DNA of 64,000 nt from Streptomyces sp. NBC_00091 (GCF_026343185.1 NZ_JAPEMA010000001.1:2976001-3040000), one strand, 5' to 3'. Positions 49,957 through 59,491 are shown, counted from the first letter of the stretch. The notes: generated by a model from the sequence alone, not told the origin. Numbers and translations are program-made.

Positions 49957-50070
49957 CCCACCCGCCGTGTACGGCCGGAAGGGCGGCACCGCGCTCCCGA
50001 CCAGCGGCTCGATCCGGCCAGGCCCCTGACAGTGCAACGACACGACCGAGAAGGAAGAAGGCCAAGCCCC

Positions 50071-50481
50071 ATGCGCAACTCCACCACCAAGCGTCGCCGC
50101 CCCCTCGCCCTCGCTCTCGCCCTCGCCGCCCTGGCTTCCGTACCGGCCCTCGCCGGTACGGCGGTCGCGGTGGACGACCTGTACGCTCCGCACGCCCGCG
50201 CCGCCGCCAAGGTGCAGGGCAGCGACGGAGACCTCCTGGCTTCCAAGAACGTCGCGTCGTCATGGCAGGTCGACACGGGGAAGTACTGCGTCAAGATCAC
50301 GGACCCCGACATCGACCTGACGGACGCGGTGGTCTTGGCCACGCCCAACAGCGGCAGCGGAAACCGTACCGCCGAAGTCCGCACGACCCCGACGAGCACC
50401 TGCGGAGACAACATCACGGTGTTCACCCACCACGCCACCGCTGGGTACGTGAACACGAGCTTCACCATCGCCGTGCTGTAG
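50071..50481 (+). CDS. Small secreted protein, paralogue B
   Basis: This 136-residue protein has a signal peptide (RRRPLALALALAALASVPALAGTAVA). Its mature part shares the plan of the upstream protein: LYAPHARAAAKV against LAPYAQASAKV, then GKYCVKI and TSTCGDN as the Cys pair, and a similar ending (VNTSFTIAVL). AAGGAAG precedes the ATG. The two probably arose by tandem duplication and form one operon. Function unknown. Confidence 0.75.
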   Translation: MRNSTTKRRRPLALALALAALASVPALAGTAVAVDDLYAPHARAAAKVQGSDGDLLASKNVASSWQVDTGKYCVKITDPDIDLTDAVVLATPNSGSGNRTAEVRTTPTSTCGDNITVFTHHATAGYVNTSFTIAVL

Positions 50482-50532
50482 CACCTGCCCCCACGCTGCC
50501 TGGCTGGTCGTCCGGCCGGGCAGCGTGGCCGG

Positions 50533-52740
50533 TCAGTGGCCCGTCGCGACGAAGCGGAGGTAGCGGCGCAGGCCGAAGGTGCGGCGGTGCTCCGCGTCGG
50601 CCGCAGCGAGCTGCGTGGCCAGCAGGCCGTGGGTGGTGGTCGTGTCGGCGAGTTGGGTCTGGCGTCGGAGCAGTACCGCGCGCTGGTGCTGGGTGGCCGC
50701 CTGATGTTGCTGCTTCTGCTTGTTGGTCTGTTGCAGGCGGGTGGTGAAGCGCTGCTGGAGCTGGTCGCGCTTGCGTCGGGCCGCACCCTCGGCCTGCGTG
50801 ATCTCCGTTTCGCACTTCTTCTTCTGGGCGGCGAACTGGTGGCGGATCGCGGTGCGTTCCTGAGCGCCGAGGCTGGTGGGAGCCGACTTCCGGGCCCGTT
50901 GTTCCAGCGAGGCCCGCCAGCTCTCGAGCGTGGTGGCCCGGACTTCGGCGATGCCCGGAATCTTGACCTGCCGGCCGGTGGCAAGGACGAGGTACGCGTC
51001 GCGGTTGGCGTACCGGGTGCCCTGTACGTACCGGACCCCGGTGAAGTCGGCGGCCGTGCGGATGCCGGCGGCGATCAGGGCCGTGACCGTCCCGCTGCTG
51101 ATGTTGGAGAGCTTCTTGGCGTCCTGGATGGGGGTCCGGCGGAGTCTGTCCTGGACGTGTGTCCTGATGGCCGACGCCAGAGCGGCGTCCAGTTGGCTCT
51201 GCTCCTTGGTCGTCAGTCCGCTCAGCCTTGCCCTGAGGGTGCCGGTCTCCTTGTTGAGCGTGATGGTGATCCGCGACTGCTCGTCGCGCAGTTCGGTCTG
51301 GAGGTTCTTGATCTGCTGGTTGATCTGGGTGTCCCTGCTCGCACCGGCGGCGTTCAAGGCTTCGATCTCCTGGTGGATCTTCTGTGCCTCGGCCACCGGG
51401 TCCCGCAGTGCGTCCACCTGCTGCTGGAGTGCCCGCATCCTGGCCTTCGAGGCCTTGGCCTCGGGGCGGGAGCGGCGGGTGGAGTGGAGGGCGCCGCCGG
51501 ACAGGAGCAGAGCTCCCAGCTGGGCGCCGGCCGCGTAGCCGCTCGGCAGCACGCTGATGGCGGTCAGCGCGGCCGGTGTGACCGATCCGGCCAGGGCGAA
51601 GACGCCGCAGAGGACGTCCGCGGGGCGTCTGCGCGTAAAGCCGGTACCGGCAGCCGTGGCTGTGGCCGTGCTTGTGCTGCCTGCCGCAGGGGCGGTTCGG
51701 GGCTGGGGTACGTGCCCGGCCAGCCAGGCGGGGGCTCCGCCCTGCTGGGCCGCCGCGCGGGCCGGACGCTGGGCCGGGTTCGGCGTCACGGTCGGGGTCG
51801 CCCCGGCCGTGGACAGCGGGGGAACCGCACGGGCGGCCGCGGTGAGGTGCCCGTGCGTCTGTGCGGCCAGCGCCCGAAGGTCCGGGTTCGCATGGGTCAG
51901 CAGCAGGCTCCAGGCCAGTGAGGACCGTGGTTCCTTGAAGTCGTCTTCTTTCAGGATGAGGAACTCGCCCTGATCGTCGTGCAGTTGTCCCCAGACGGCG
52001 GGATCGGTGGCGACCGCGACGAGGCTGAGGTAGATGACCCAGGCGGAGAAGCGGTCCATCGCGGGGCCGAAGTCCGAGCTCGTGCGGGCTGGGGACTGGT
52101 AGTTGCGGTGGCCGTTCTCCGTGGAGCCCCGCCCCTTGAGCGCGGGCACGTACATCCCGTCGTAATCGACGAGGCGGAGCGTGCCGTCGGGAGCGACCAG
52201 GAGGTTGCCGTGCTGAAGGTCTCCGTGGGCGAGGCCGAGCTTCTCCAGGTCGGCGACCAGCGCCGCGAACCGGTCCGCCGTCGCCAGAACCGCCGCCGCG
52301 TCCCGGACGTTCCGGTCGATCCACGTGATCAGGCTGGTGCCCTCCACCCAGGCCATCTTCAGGGCCGGGTACCAGTGACCGGCGACGAGTACGCCCCTCG
52401 GCAGGTACTCGATGCCGACCGGCCACGGCTGGGACAGTTTGGCGGGCCTGAGGTCGGCGAGCTGCTTGCCGATGGCCTGGTAGCGGGTCTCCAGCGTGCT
52501 GCTGTCGCGGGTGAAGCACTTCAGCGCGTACCGCTGCCCGCCCGGGGCGGTGACGGAGAAGACGCTTGCGAAGTTTCCGGAGATCGCCTTCGGTCCGAGT
52601 ACGGGGCTCTGCTGGACCGTTCCGTGCTTGAGGTCCGGGTCCTCGAAACACAGGGTGGGGTTCTGGAGGGCTTCCACGTAGTTCGCGCCGGTCGGGAATT
52701 TCCGTCCGGCGGCAGGTCCGCCGGTGCGGGAGACCGCCAT
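50533..52740 (-). CDS. Protein kinase-like protein with TM, coiled coil and HhH motifs
   Basis: This is a 735-residue protein. The N-terminal kinase fold has YALKCFTRD (Lys), LAHGDLQHGNLLV (catalytic loop) and RLVDYDGMYVP (metal Asp). A Pro/Ala linker, hydrophobic segments (about residues 345-395) and a coiled coil follow. Two helix-hairpin-helix units are SNISSGTVTALIAAGI and VKIPGIAEVRATTLESW. A Gln/Arg-rich helical tail ends it. This is the kinase of TerY-P-type triads. Its ATG shares a base with the stop of the PP2C gene (TAATG), so kinase and phosphatase are coupled. Confidence 0.85.
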   Translation of the reverse strand: MAVSRTGGPAAGRKFPTGANYVEALQNPTLCFEDPDLKHGTVQQSPVLGPKAISGNFASVFSVTAPGGQRYALKCFTRDSSTLETRYQAIGKQLADLRPAKLSQPWPVGIEYLPRGVLVAGHWYPALKMAWVEGTSLITWIDRNVRDAAAVLATADRFAALVADLEKLGLAHGDLQHGNLLVAPDGTLRLVDYDGMYVPALKGRGSTENGHRNYQSPARTSSDFGPAMDRFSAWVIYLSLVAVATDPAVWGQLHDDQGEFLILKEDDFKEPRSSLAWSLLLTHANPDLRALAAQTHGHLTAAARAVPPLSTAGATPTVTPNPAQRPARAAAQQGGAPAWLAGHVPQPRTAPAAGSTSTATATAAGTGFTRRRPADVLCGVFALAGSVTPAALTAISVLPSGYAAGAQLGALLLSGGALHSTRRSRPEAKASKARMRALQQQVDALRDPVAEAQKIHQEIEALNAAGASRDTQINQQIKNLQTELRDEQSRITITLNKETGTLRARLSGLTTKEQSQLDAALASAIRTHVQDRLRRTPIQDAKKLSNISSGTVTALIAAGIRTAADFTGVRYVQGTRYANRDAYLVLATGRQVKIPGIAEVRATTLESWRASLEQRARKSAPTSLGAQERTAIRHQFAAQKKKCETEITQAEGAARRKRDQLQQRFTTRLQQTNKQKQQHQAATQHQRAVLLRRQTQLADTTTTHGLLATQLAAADAEHRRTFGLRRYLRFVATGH

Positions 52741-53606
52741 TACCCCTCCGTCTTCACCCGCATGCGGATGAGGGCTACGTCGTCGTTGCGCATCCGGGAC
52801 TTGTCGCGTTCGCTCCGGACCCAGTCGGCAAAGGTTTCCTGGTCCAGGTCGGCGAGCTTTCCGAGCTGCTTGCCGGGTCCGCCCGAATCGATCTCGGGGT
52901 GCGAGAGCAGCCACGCGGCCAGGGCATCGGTCGCCAGCAGCAGCTCGTCGTCCGCGCGCAGTTCACCGGTTGCGGTCGACGCGCGCTCGGCGATCAGAGC
53001 GGCATCCCGGTTGCGGCTGCCGAGCAGCTGCGGGGTGATGCCGAAGCCGTCGCCGTCCGCGATGGGGAACGAGGTGATCAGCCGGCCCTCGCGGAGGTGG
53101 AAGAGGCAGCTGTCGCCGAGGGCGAAGGCGTGCCAGGTCCAGCGCCGCGCGGTCTCAGGTCCTCCTTCCGGATCCGGTGTCGCCGCCCGGACGTGGACCG
53201 CCACCAGCGTGGCGAAGGCCCCTTTGTCCAGTCCCGGCTGTTCGTACCAGGTGATGGGTCGGCCGCCGGCCGCCCGCTCCGCCTGGTACTGCGCGATGTA
53301 GCCGTCCCACCGGTCGACGGTGCGGGCCAGGAGATCCTCGACGAAGGACTCGGACCCGCTGCCGCCCTCGTTGTCGCCCGGCTGGTCGCACGCGGCCGCC
53401 AGGGAGGCGACGGCGCCCCGTACCAGCTGCTTGGCCCACGCCCCGGCGAGCAGACTCTCGGACGCTCCGTCGGACACGGCGGCGAAGGCCGAGTTCCTGT
53501 CGGGGGACGACAAGGTGTGCGTGGCGTCCTCGCACTCCTCGGGAGAGCTGCCCGTCTTGGGAACCAGGAAGCACTGGAAGTCGATGGGCGTCGTGCGTGC
53601 GCCCAT
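52740..53606 (-). CDS. PP2C-family protein phosphatase
   Basis: This 288-residue protein has the metal-binding acidic residues of PP2C: ECEDATHTL and AAVSDGASES, then ALGDSCLFH, LLATDALAAWLL and RNDDVALIRMRV. These correspond to motifs I, II, VI, VIII and XI. It should reverse phosphorylation by the coupled kinase. The ATG at 53606 lies five bases after the stop of a vWA gene fragment, as expected for a vWA-PP2C-kinase triad. Confidence 0.87.
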   Translation of the reverse strand: MGARTTPIDFQCFLVPKTGSSPEECEDATHTLSSPDRNSAFAAVSDGASESLLAGAWAKQLVRGAVASLAAACDQPGDNEGGSGSESFVEDLLARTVDRWDGYIAQYQAERAAGGRPITWYEQPGLDKGAFATLVAVHVRAATPDPEGGPETARRWTWHAFALGDSCLFHLREGRLITSFPIADGDGFGITPQLLGSRNRDAALIAERASTATGELRADDELLLATDALAAWLLSHPEIDSGGPGKQLGKLADLDQETFADWVRSERDKSRMRNDDVALIRMRVKTEG

Positions 53607-53611
53607 GCCGC

Positions 53612-53890
53612 TCAGCGCAGTTCCGTGGCGCGCGTGCCGATGTCGAGGAACTCGACGATGGAGGTGATGTCGGCGTTGTAGACGAAACCGCGGGTGGCTT
53701 CGCTGACCCGGTGACCCTGAGACGCGGCGTAGGAGCGCATGTGGCCGGGCAGCACGCTCGACATGTGGAAGAGCAGTCGGGAATAGGTGTCCGGGAGTTC
53801 GCCCTCGCCGTCCGGGAAGGTGACGGGGGTCCCGCCGGCCCCGGAGACGTGCAGGTTGAAGAGAGATCGATCGTAGCGGCGCCGTGCGGC
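53612..53890 (-). pseudogene. Truncated vWA (TerY-like) protein, C-terminal remnant
   Basis: The frame reads RYDRSLFNLHVSGAGGTP, then LPDTYSRLLFHMSSVLPGHM and ends ITSIVEFLDIGTRATELR. This fits the C-terminal end of the vWA protein that accompanies PP2C and kinase in TerY-P triads. The upstream in-frame stop (53891-53893) leaves only about 92 codons, with no good start and no MIDAS motif. The N-terminal part is gone, so the triad is broken. The family assignment rests on pattern and context. Confidence 0.65.
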
Positions 53891-54028
53891 TCAGCGAGGG
53901 GAAATGGGGGAGGACGGCCCGAAGCGCGCGCGTCAGCCGCTCTGGCGTCCAGCGTGCCGGGAGAGCTGAGACAGTACGCTGGACTTGGCGGGGTCGGGCC
54001 CGCTCGCATGGTGTCCGGGAGGTGGGTC

Positions 54029-54595
54029 ATGACTGCCGAGATGGCAGCCCCTGCGTGGATGCACGAGCAGATCACGGCCGAGCAGTACGACTCCTGGTCC
54101 GAGGAGCAGTGTGCGGGGATCGAGATCGTGGACGGGATGGTCGTTGTGAGTCCCAGTGCGTCCAAGCGCCACAACCGACTCGCTCGGATCTTGGCGAACG
54201 TCTTGGAGGCAGCCGCCGGTCCGGACTGGAACGCCGATACCGACTTCGACGTCCGGCTTCAGGATGTCCCGCTCACCAATCGTCGTCCGGATGTCGTGGT
54301 GTACCGGGCGGACACGATCGACATCACGCCCACCCGTCCCGAGCACGTGCTGCTGGTCGTGGAGGTCGTCTCGCCGGGATCGGAGACCACTGATCGGATC
54401 GTGAAGACGGACCAGTACGCCAAGTCCGGCATTGCCTTCTACTGGCGGGTCGAGCAGGCCGCGACCGGCGCCCCCTTGGTGTACACCCATGTCCTCGACC
54501 CCGCGACCCGGGCCTACCGGGACGGGGACGTGTTCACCGGTGTCGTCAAGGTTTCGGCTCCTTTCCCGGTGGAGTTCGACCTCGGCCAGATCTGA
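54029..54595 (+). CDS. Uma2-family (DUF820) putative restriction endonuclease
   Basis: This 188-residue protein has the PD-(D/E)XK pattern of Uma2 proteins: EIVDGMVVVSPSASKRHN, DVRLQDVPLTNRRPDVVVYR with the Asp, LLVVEVVSPGSETTD with Glu-x-Val, and Lys in RIVKTDQYAKSGIAFYW. Uma2 proteins are abundant in Streptomyces and poorly understood. The ATG at 54029 follows GGGAGGTGGG. About 140 bases separate it from the vWA remnant, with no other gene visible. Confidence 0.88.
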   Translation: MTAEMAAPAWMHEQITAEQYDSWSEEQCAGIEIVDGMVVVSPSASKRHNRLARILANVLEAAAGPDWNADTDFDVRLQDVPLTNRRPDVVVYRADTIDITPTRPEHVLLVVEVVSPGSETTDRIVKTDQYAKSGIAFYWRVEQAATGAPLVYTHVLDPATRAYRDGDVFTGVVKVSAPFPVEFDLGQI

Positions 54596-54628
54596 CCTCG
54601 TCGGAGGGGGCGTGGTAGGAGGCCGGGG

Positions 54629-55843
54629 ATGACGACACGGTGGCGCGGTGCGGCGGTCGCGGCGGGTGCGGTCGGGCTGGTGGTGGTTCCCCTCGGTGTC
54701 GGGGCGGGGTACGCGTGGGACGCGGCGGCGCCCGGGCCCTCGGCCGTGGCGGCGGCTCCGGTGGCCGACGAGTTTCCGCAGCTCACGCCCGCCGTGGCGG
54801 CGCAGCTGGACGAGGCCGTCCTGAAGGTGCTGAAGGAGGCCCGGGTGCCCGGGGTGACCGTCGCGCTCTCGGCCCCCGGCAAGGGCGAGTACGTACGGTC
54901 CTTCGGCGTCGCCGACAAGGCGACCGGCGCGCCGATGCGCACCGACATGAACATGCGGATCGGCAGCGTGACGAAGACCTTCACGGTGACGGCCCTGCTC
55001 CAGCTGGTCGACGCCGGCAAGGCCGGGCTGGACGACCCCATCGGGAAGTACGTCGCCGGGGTGCCGAACGGCGACCGGATCACCCTGCGCGAACTGGCCG
55101 GGATGCGCAGCGGGCTCTTCAACTACTCCGAGGACGAGGGCTTCTTCAAGGCCCTGACGGGCGACCCCCGGCGGCCCTTCACCCCGCAGGAGCTGCTCGG
55201 GTACTCCTTCCGGCATCCGGTGCGGTTCGAGCCGAACGCGAAGTTCGAGTACTGCAACACCAACCTCATCCTGCTGGGCCTGGTGGTGGAGAAGGTCAGC
55301 GGCACCCCGCTCGACCGGTACGTCAACGACCGGGTGGTCAAACCCGCCGGACTGCGCCACACGCTCTTCCCCGCCGACGCGCGGTTCCCCAGCCCGCACG
55401 CGCAGGGCTACACGGACCAGACGGCCTCCGGGAAGACCGAGGACGCCGCCGACTGGAACCCCTCCTGGGGCTGGGCGGCCGGTGCGATGATCTCGGACCT
55501 CGACGACCTGCGGAGCTGGGCCAGGACCCTGGCCACCGGCACCCTGCTGACCCCCGCCACCCAGGCCCAGCGGCTGAAGGTGGTCCCGGCGCTGCCGGGC
55601 GCCGGCTACGGCCTGGGCATCTTCGACGTCCAGGGCTGGATCGGGCACAACGGTTCACTGCCGGGCTACGGGGCCCTGGTCGTGTACCTCCCGCAGTCGC
55701 AGGCGACGCTGGTGCTCCTCCTCAACACGGACATCGGCTACGAAGGCTCCGAGCCCAGCACGGTGTTCGGCGAGGCGATCACCCGGATCGTCACCCCGCA
55801 GCATGTCTTCTCCCTGCCCGCCCAGCCCGTTACCGGGCAGTGA
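54629..55843 (+). CDS. Serine hydrolase, beta-lactamase/D-Ala-D-Ala carboxypeptidase family
   Basis: This 404-residue protein has an N-terminal signal or anchor segment (AAVAAGAVGLVVVPLGVGAG). Class C-type motifs are S-x-x-K in RIGSVTKTFTVT, Y-x-N in EYCNTNLILLG and H-N-G in IGHNGSLPGYG. Such enzymes cleave or bind D-Ala-D-Ala peptides outside the cell. The ATG is at 54629, 33 bases after the Uma2 gene. It is followed by a GNAT gene on the same strand. Substrate uncertain. Confidence 0.9.
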   Translation: MTTRWRGAAVAAGAVGLVVVPLGVGAGYAWDAAAPGPSAVAAAPVADEFPQLTPAVAAQLDEAVLKVLKEARVPGVTVALSAPGKGEYVRSFGVADKATGAPMRTDMNMRIGSVTKTFTVTALLQLVDAGKAGLDDPIGKYVAGVPNGDRITLRELAGMRSGLFNYSEDEGFFKALTGDPRRPFTPQELLGYSFRHPVRFEPNAKFEYCNTNLILLGLVVEKVSGTPLDRYVNDRVVKPAGLRHTLFPADARFPSPHAQGYTDQTASGKTEDAADWNPSWGWAAGAMISDLDDLRSWARTLATGTLLTPATQAQRLKVVPALPGAGYGLGIFDVQGWIGHNGSLPGYGALVVYLPQSQATLVLLLNTDIGYEGSEPSTVFGEAITRIVTPQHVFSLPAQPVTGQ

Positions 55844-55904
55844 GCGGGTCGGAGAACCCGCGCACAATGGATCACGGCGCGCGAGTGGACCCGAGGAGAC
55901 GCAC

Positions 55905-56414
55905 ATGTTCGGTCAGGCGGAAGCACAGGGCGGCAACGGCGGCACGGTCACGGACGGGAGTTCGGGTGTCGTGCTCCGCGTGGCGGGGGAGGCGGACCTG
56001 GACACGGCCGCCGCGCTCTTCCACGGCTACCTCGACTTCTACGAGGTGACCGTCGAGGACCCGGACGGCCCCCGCCGCTTCCTCGCCGAGCGCATCGCGA
56101 AGGGCGAGTCCCTGGTGCTGCTCGCCGATGCGCCCGGCGCCGGCACGGTCGGCTTCGCGCAGGTCTACCAGGCCTTCTCCTCCCTCACCCTGCGGACGGC
56201 GTGGATCCTCAACGACCTGTACGTCGCCCCGTCCGGCCGCCGCACCGGCGCCGGCCGGGCGCTGCTGCGCGAGGTGCTGCGCAGGGCGCGGGAGGCCGGG
56301 GTGGCGGGCGTGCAGCTGGAGACCGCGTACGACAACCACGTCGCGCAGGGGCTGTACGAGTCCGAGGGCTTCGTGCGCGAGGAGTTCCACGTGTACTTCC
56401 ACGAACTCGGCTGA
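55905..56414 (+). CDS. GNAT-family N-acetyltransferase
   Basis: This 169-residue protein has acetyl-CoA-binding motif A in LNDLYVAPSGRRTGAGRALL (R-x-x-G-x-G) and motif B in VQLETAYDNHVAQGLYESEGF. The ATG at 55905 follows GAGGAGACG. The substrate is not evident. It ends 57 bases from the convergent polymerase gene. Confidence 0.9.
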   Translation: MFGQAEAQGGNGGTVTDGSSGVVLRVAGEADLDTAAALFHGYLDFYEVTVEDPDGPRRFLAERIAKGESLVLLADAPGAGTVGFAQVYQAFSSLTLRTAWILNDLYVAPSGRRTGAGRALLREVLRRAREAGVAGVQLETAYDNHVAQGLYESEGFVREEFHVYFHELG

Positions 56415-56470
56415 AGGATTTCCCGGGGGCCGTCGCGTCGATGGGGTGAGACGGGGGGCGCTGACCAGGC

Positions 56471-58192
56471 TTACTTGGCGTCGGCGTAGCACTCCACTAC
56501 CGCCGTGGTGAACGGGAAGCGGACCGGGGTGTCCCCGAAGGTGATCCGGCCCGCCCGCTCGCCGGCGGCGCGGATCGCCTCGGCCACGGCCTCCGCCTCC
56601 TCGGCGGGGCAGTGCACGATCACCTCGTCGTGCTGGAAGAACACCAGCTCGGCGCGCATCCCGGCGGTGGCCTGGCGCAGCGCGGCGAGCATCAGCAGGG
56701 CCCAGTCGGCCGCGCTGCCCTGCACGACGAAGTTACGGGTGAACCGGCCCCGGGCCCGGGTGTTGGTCGAGGAGTGGCCCGGGGTCCACGCCGTGTCCTC
56801 GGAGTCGGCGCCCTCCTGGGGGATCCCCGCCTCGCCGTCCTCGGCGGCGCCGGCCGGCGGCGGGCAGGTGCGGCCCAGCCAGGTCCGTACGAGCCGCCCC
56901 TCCTCGCCGGCCCGGGCCGCGTCGTCCACGTACGCCACGGCGCGGGGGAAGCGGCGGCGCAGCGCGGCCAGGTTCTTCAGGCCGTCCCCGGAGGTCTGCC
57001 CGTAGACGGCGCCGAGGACGGCGATCTTGGCCTTGTCCCGGTCGCCGGAGAAGCCCTGGCGGGAGACGGCCGTGTAGAGGTCCTCGGGGCGGCCGGCCAC
57101 CTCCATGAAGGCCGGGTCGCGGGAGATCGCGGCGAGGACGCGGGGCTCCATCTGGTCGGCGTCGGCGACGACGAGCCGCCAGCCGGGGTCGGCGACGACC
57201 GCCCGGCGGATCACCTTGGGGATCTGCAGGGCCCCGCCGCCGTTGGTGACCCAGCGGCCGGTGAGGGTGCCGCCGGGGATGAACTCGGGGCGGAACCGGC
57301 CGTCGCGGACCCAGTCCGCGAGCCAGGACCAGCCGTGGGCGGTGTAGATCCGGTAGAGCTTCTTGTACTCGAGGAGGGGCGCGACGGCGGGGTGGTCGAG
57401 CTCCTGGATCTCCCAGCGGCGGGTGGACTTGAGCTTGATCCCGGCCTCGGCGAAGGCCTTGACCACGTCGGCCGGCAGCTCGGGGCGCACGCGCCGGCCG
57501 AAGGCGGCGGAGATCCGGTCGGTGAGCTCGGCCAGCCGGCGGGGCTCGCCGCCGCCGGCGTAGCGCTCGCCGAGCAGTTCGGTCAGCAGGGCCCGGTGCA
57601 CGTCGGCCCGCCAGGGCAGGCCCGCGTGGTGCATCTCGGCGGCGATGAGGAAGGCGGCCGACTCGGAGGCGATGAGCAGCCGCATCCGGTCGGGGTGGGC
57701 GGTGGTGGCGGTGCGGCGCGCCTGGTCGGCGTGGATGGCGAGCAGGGCGTCGAGGGGGAGGGGGCGGGCGGCGGCCGGCTGCGCGTCGAAGAACTCGAAG
57801 AGGGAGTCCTGCGCGGCCGCGCGGGCGGGCTCGGCGGCGCGCGTCCGGGGGTCCGGCGGGACGGGGGCGTTGTTGAGGCGGGCCCAGGCGGCCGCCGCCG
57901 AACGGGGCTCGCCGGAGCGGCCCTCGTGGGCGAGGAGCAGCAGCTCGGCGTCCTCGATGTCGTAGCACCGCTCGACGCGGGTGCCGGCGGCGAGCAGGCG
58001 GGGGTAGACGGCGGCGGTGGAGCGCCAGATCCAGCGGGTGCCGGGGGGTGCGGAGCGGATCGCCTCGGCGGGGGTGTCGGTGACGGTGGCGGTGGCGGTG
58101 CCGGCGCCCTGGCCGGGTGGGACGGGCGTGGCGTGCCACCGGCCGTCGGCGGCTTCGGCGAGGGCCCAGGGGGTGGTGGGGTGGTCGCTCAC
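56471..58192 (-). CDS. Family A DNA polymerase, exonuclease-reduced (PolA-like)
   Basis: This is a 573-residue protein. Motif A is VVADADQMEPRVLA, motif B DRDKAKIAVLGAVYGQTSG (Lys and Tyr of the O helix) and motif C FFQHDEVIVH. The thumb and palm are complete and there is no 5'-nuclease domain. The N-terminal 190 residues resemble a degenerate 3'-5' exonuclease region (YDIEDAELLLLAHEG). Such second PolA copies are common in Streptomyces and are presumed repair polymerases. The start is GTG at 58192; no strong ribosome site is visible, so it may be leaderless. It diverges from the DUF2786 gene across 89 bases. Confidence 0.88.
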   Translation of the reverse strand: MSDHPTTPWALAEAADGRWHATPVPPGQGAGTATATVTDTPAEAIRSAPPGTRWIWRSTAAVYPRLLAAGTRVERCYDIEDAELLLLAHEGRSGEPRSAAAAWARLNNAPVPPDPRTRAAEPARAAAQDSLFEFFDAQPAAARPLPLDALLAIHADQARRTATTAHPDRMRLLIASESAAFLIAAEMHHAGLPWRADVHRALLTELLGERYAGGGEPRRLAELTDRISAAFGRRVRPELPADVVKAFAEAGIKLKSTRRWEIQELDHPAVAPLLEYKKLYRIYTAHGWSWLADWVRDGRFRPEFIPGGTLTGRWVTNGGGALQIPKVIRRAVVADPGWRLVVADADQMEPRVLAAISRDPAFMEVAGRPEDLYTAVSRQGFSGDRDKAKIAVLGAVYGQTSGDGLKNLAALRRRFPRAVAYVDDAARAGEEGRLVRTWLGRTCPPPAGAAEDGEAGIPQEGADSEDTAWTPGHSSTNTRARGRFTRNFVVQGSAADWALLMLAALRQATAGMRAELVFFQHDEVIVHCPAEEAEAVAEAIRAAGERAGRITFGDTPVRFPFTTAVVECYADAK

Positions 58193-58281
58193 GAGTGCGA
58201 GTGTCCCACCGGGGTCTGACAACCCCCCGCATCCCGGGCCGCGTGGGAGGGGGCGGTGAAGGGGCGTGCAAAGCTGAAGGG

Positions 58282-59460
58282 GTGAGTCAGTACGCCGAGA
58301 TCGTCGACCGGGCCTTCGCGGCCGCCCTCTACGCCCAGGACGACGCCGGGCTGGACACCGGGGCCTCGGTGCTCGCCGCCGCCGACGGCGGGGGGTGGGG
58401 CGGGGTCGGGCGGGAGCTGCTGGCGCGCGGGGAGGCGTACGCACGGCAGGCGTGGGAGCGCGGCTGGCAGCCGGCCGACGTGCTGCGGCTGGTGCGGCGG
58501 GACCTGGACGCGGTGCACGTGCGGGTCGCCGGTGACGTGATCGCCGCCGAGGCGCGGCGCTACGCCCGCCTCCCCGAGCGGTGGAACGCCGAGGCGGTGT
58601 GGTGGGGGCGGGACGAGGAGTACGCCGATCAGCTCGCGCGCCGCGAGAAGGCGGACCGGTTCACGCTGGCCACCGCCGTCCTGGAGGTGTTCCGGCTGCT
58701 GATCCGGCTGCCCTCCATCGAGCCGGTGGGCCCGCTGCCCGGCGACCCGGCCGACGCTCTCGCCGAGCACGCGCACATCGAGCCGCGCATGCTGGGCCGG
58801 ATCCGGGCGCTGCTCGCCAAGGCCGAGGCCACCACCTACCCGGAGGAGGCCGAGGCGCTCAGCGCGAAGGCGCAGGAGCTGATGGCCCGGCACACGGTGG
58901 ACGAGGCGCTGCTGGCGGTGCGCGGCGGCGGCCCGGCGCAGGTGCCCGGTGCCTGCCGGATCGGGGTCGAGCCCCCGTACGAGGAGGCCAAGGCGGTGCT
59001 GCTGGACGCGGTGGCCACCGCCAACCGCTGCCGGGCGGTGTGGAACAGCGGCTTCGAGTTCTCCACGGTGGTCGGCTTCGAGAGCGACCTGGAGGCGGTG
59101 GAGCTGCTCTACACCTCGCTGCTCGTGCAGGGCACGGCGGCGATGACCCGGGCCGAGGCCGCCCAGCGGGCCGGCGGACGCAAGCGGACCAAGACCTTCC
59201 GGCAGTCCTTCCTGCTCGCCTACGCCAGCCGGCTGGGCCGGCGGCTCGCCGAGACCGCCGAACACACGGCCACCGAGGCCCCGGACAACCTGCCCGCGCT
59301 GGTGGCCCGGGACGTCGCGGTCACCTCCCGGGCGGAGGAGATGTTCCCCCGGACCACGACCACCCGGCTGCGCGGAGCCACCGACCACGCGGGCTGGGAG
59401 GACGGCACGGCGGCCGCCGACGCCGCCCACGTGGGCGGCAGACGGCCCTCGCTGCCCTAG
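58282..59460 (+). CDS. DUF2786-domain protein
   Basis: This is a 392-residue protein. The DUF2786 helix is RIRALLAKAEATTYPEEAEA, continuing ALSAKAQELMARHTVDEALL (about residues 172-212). A conserved C-terminal part includes FSTVVGFESDLEAVELLYTS and KTFRQSFLLAYASRLG. The start is GTG at 58282 with GAAGGGG upstream. The family is widespread in actinobacteria and has no assigned function; a metal-dependent enzyme has been suggested for the C-terminal region of relatives, but I see no clear motif. Confidence 0.8.
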   Translation: MSQYAEIVDRAFAAALYAQDDAGLDTGASVLAAADGGGWGGVGRELLARGEAYARQAWERGWQPADVLRLVRRDLDAVHVRVAGDVIAAEARRYARLPERWNAEAVWWGRDEEYADQLARREKADRFTLATAVLEVFRLLIRLPSIEPVGPLPGDPADALAEHAHIEPRMLGRIRALLAKAEATTYPEEAEALSAKAQELMARHTVDEALLAVRGGGPAQVPGACRIGVEPPYEEAKAVLLDAVATANRCRAVWNSGFEFSTVVGFESDLEAVELLYTSLLVQGTAAMTRAEAAQRAGGRKRTKTFRQSFLLAYASRLGRRLAETAEHTATEAPDNLPALVARDVAVTSRAEEMFPRTTTTRLRGATDHAGWEDGTAAADAAHVGGRRPSLP

Positions 59461-59491
59461 GACGACGCCGGGCAGATCCGGAAGGGACGGC

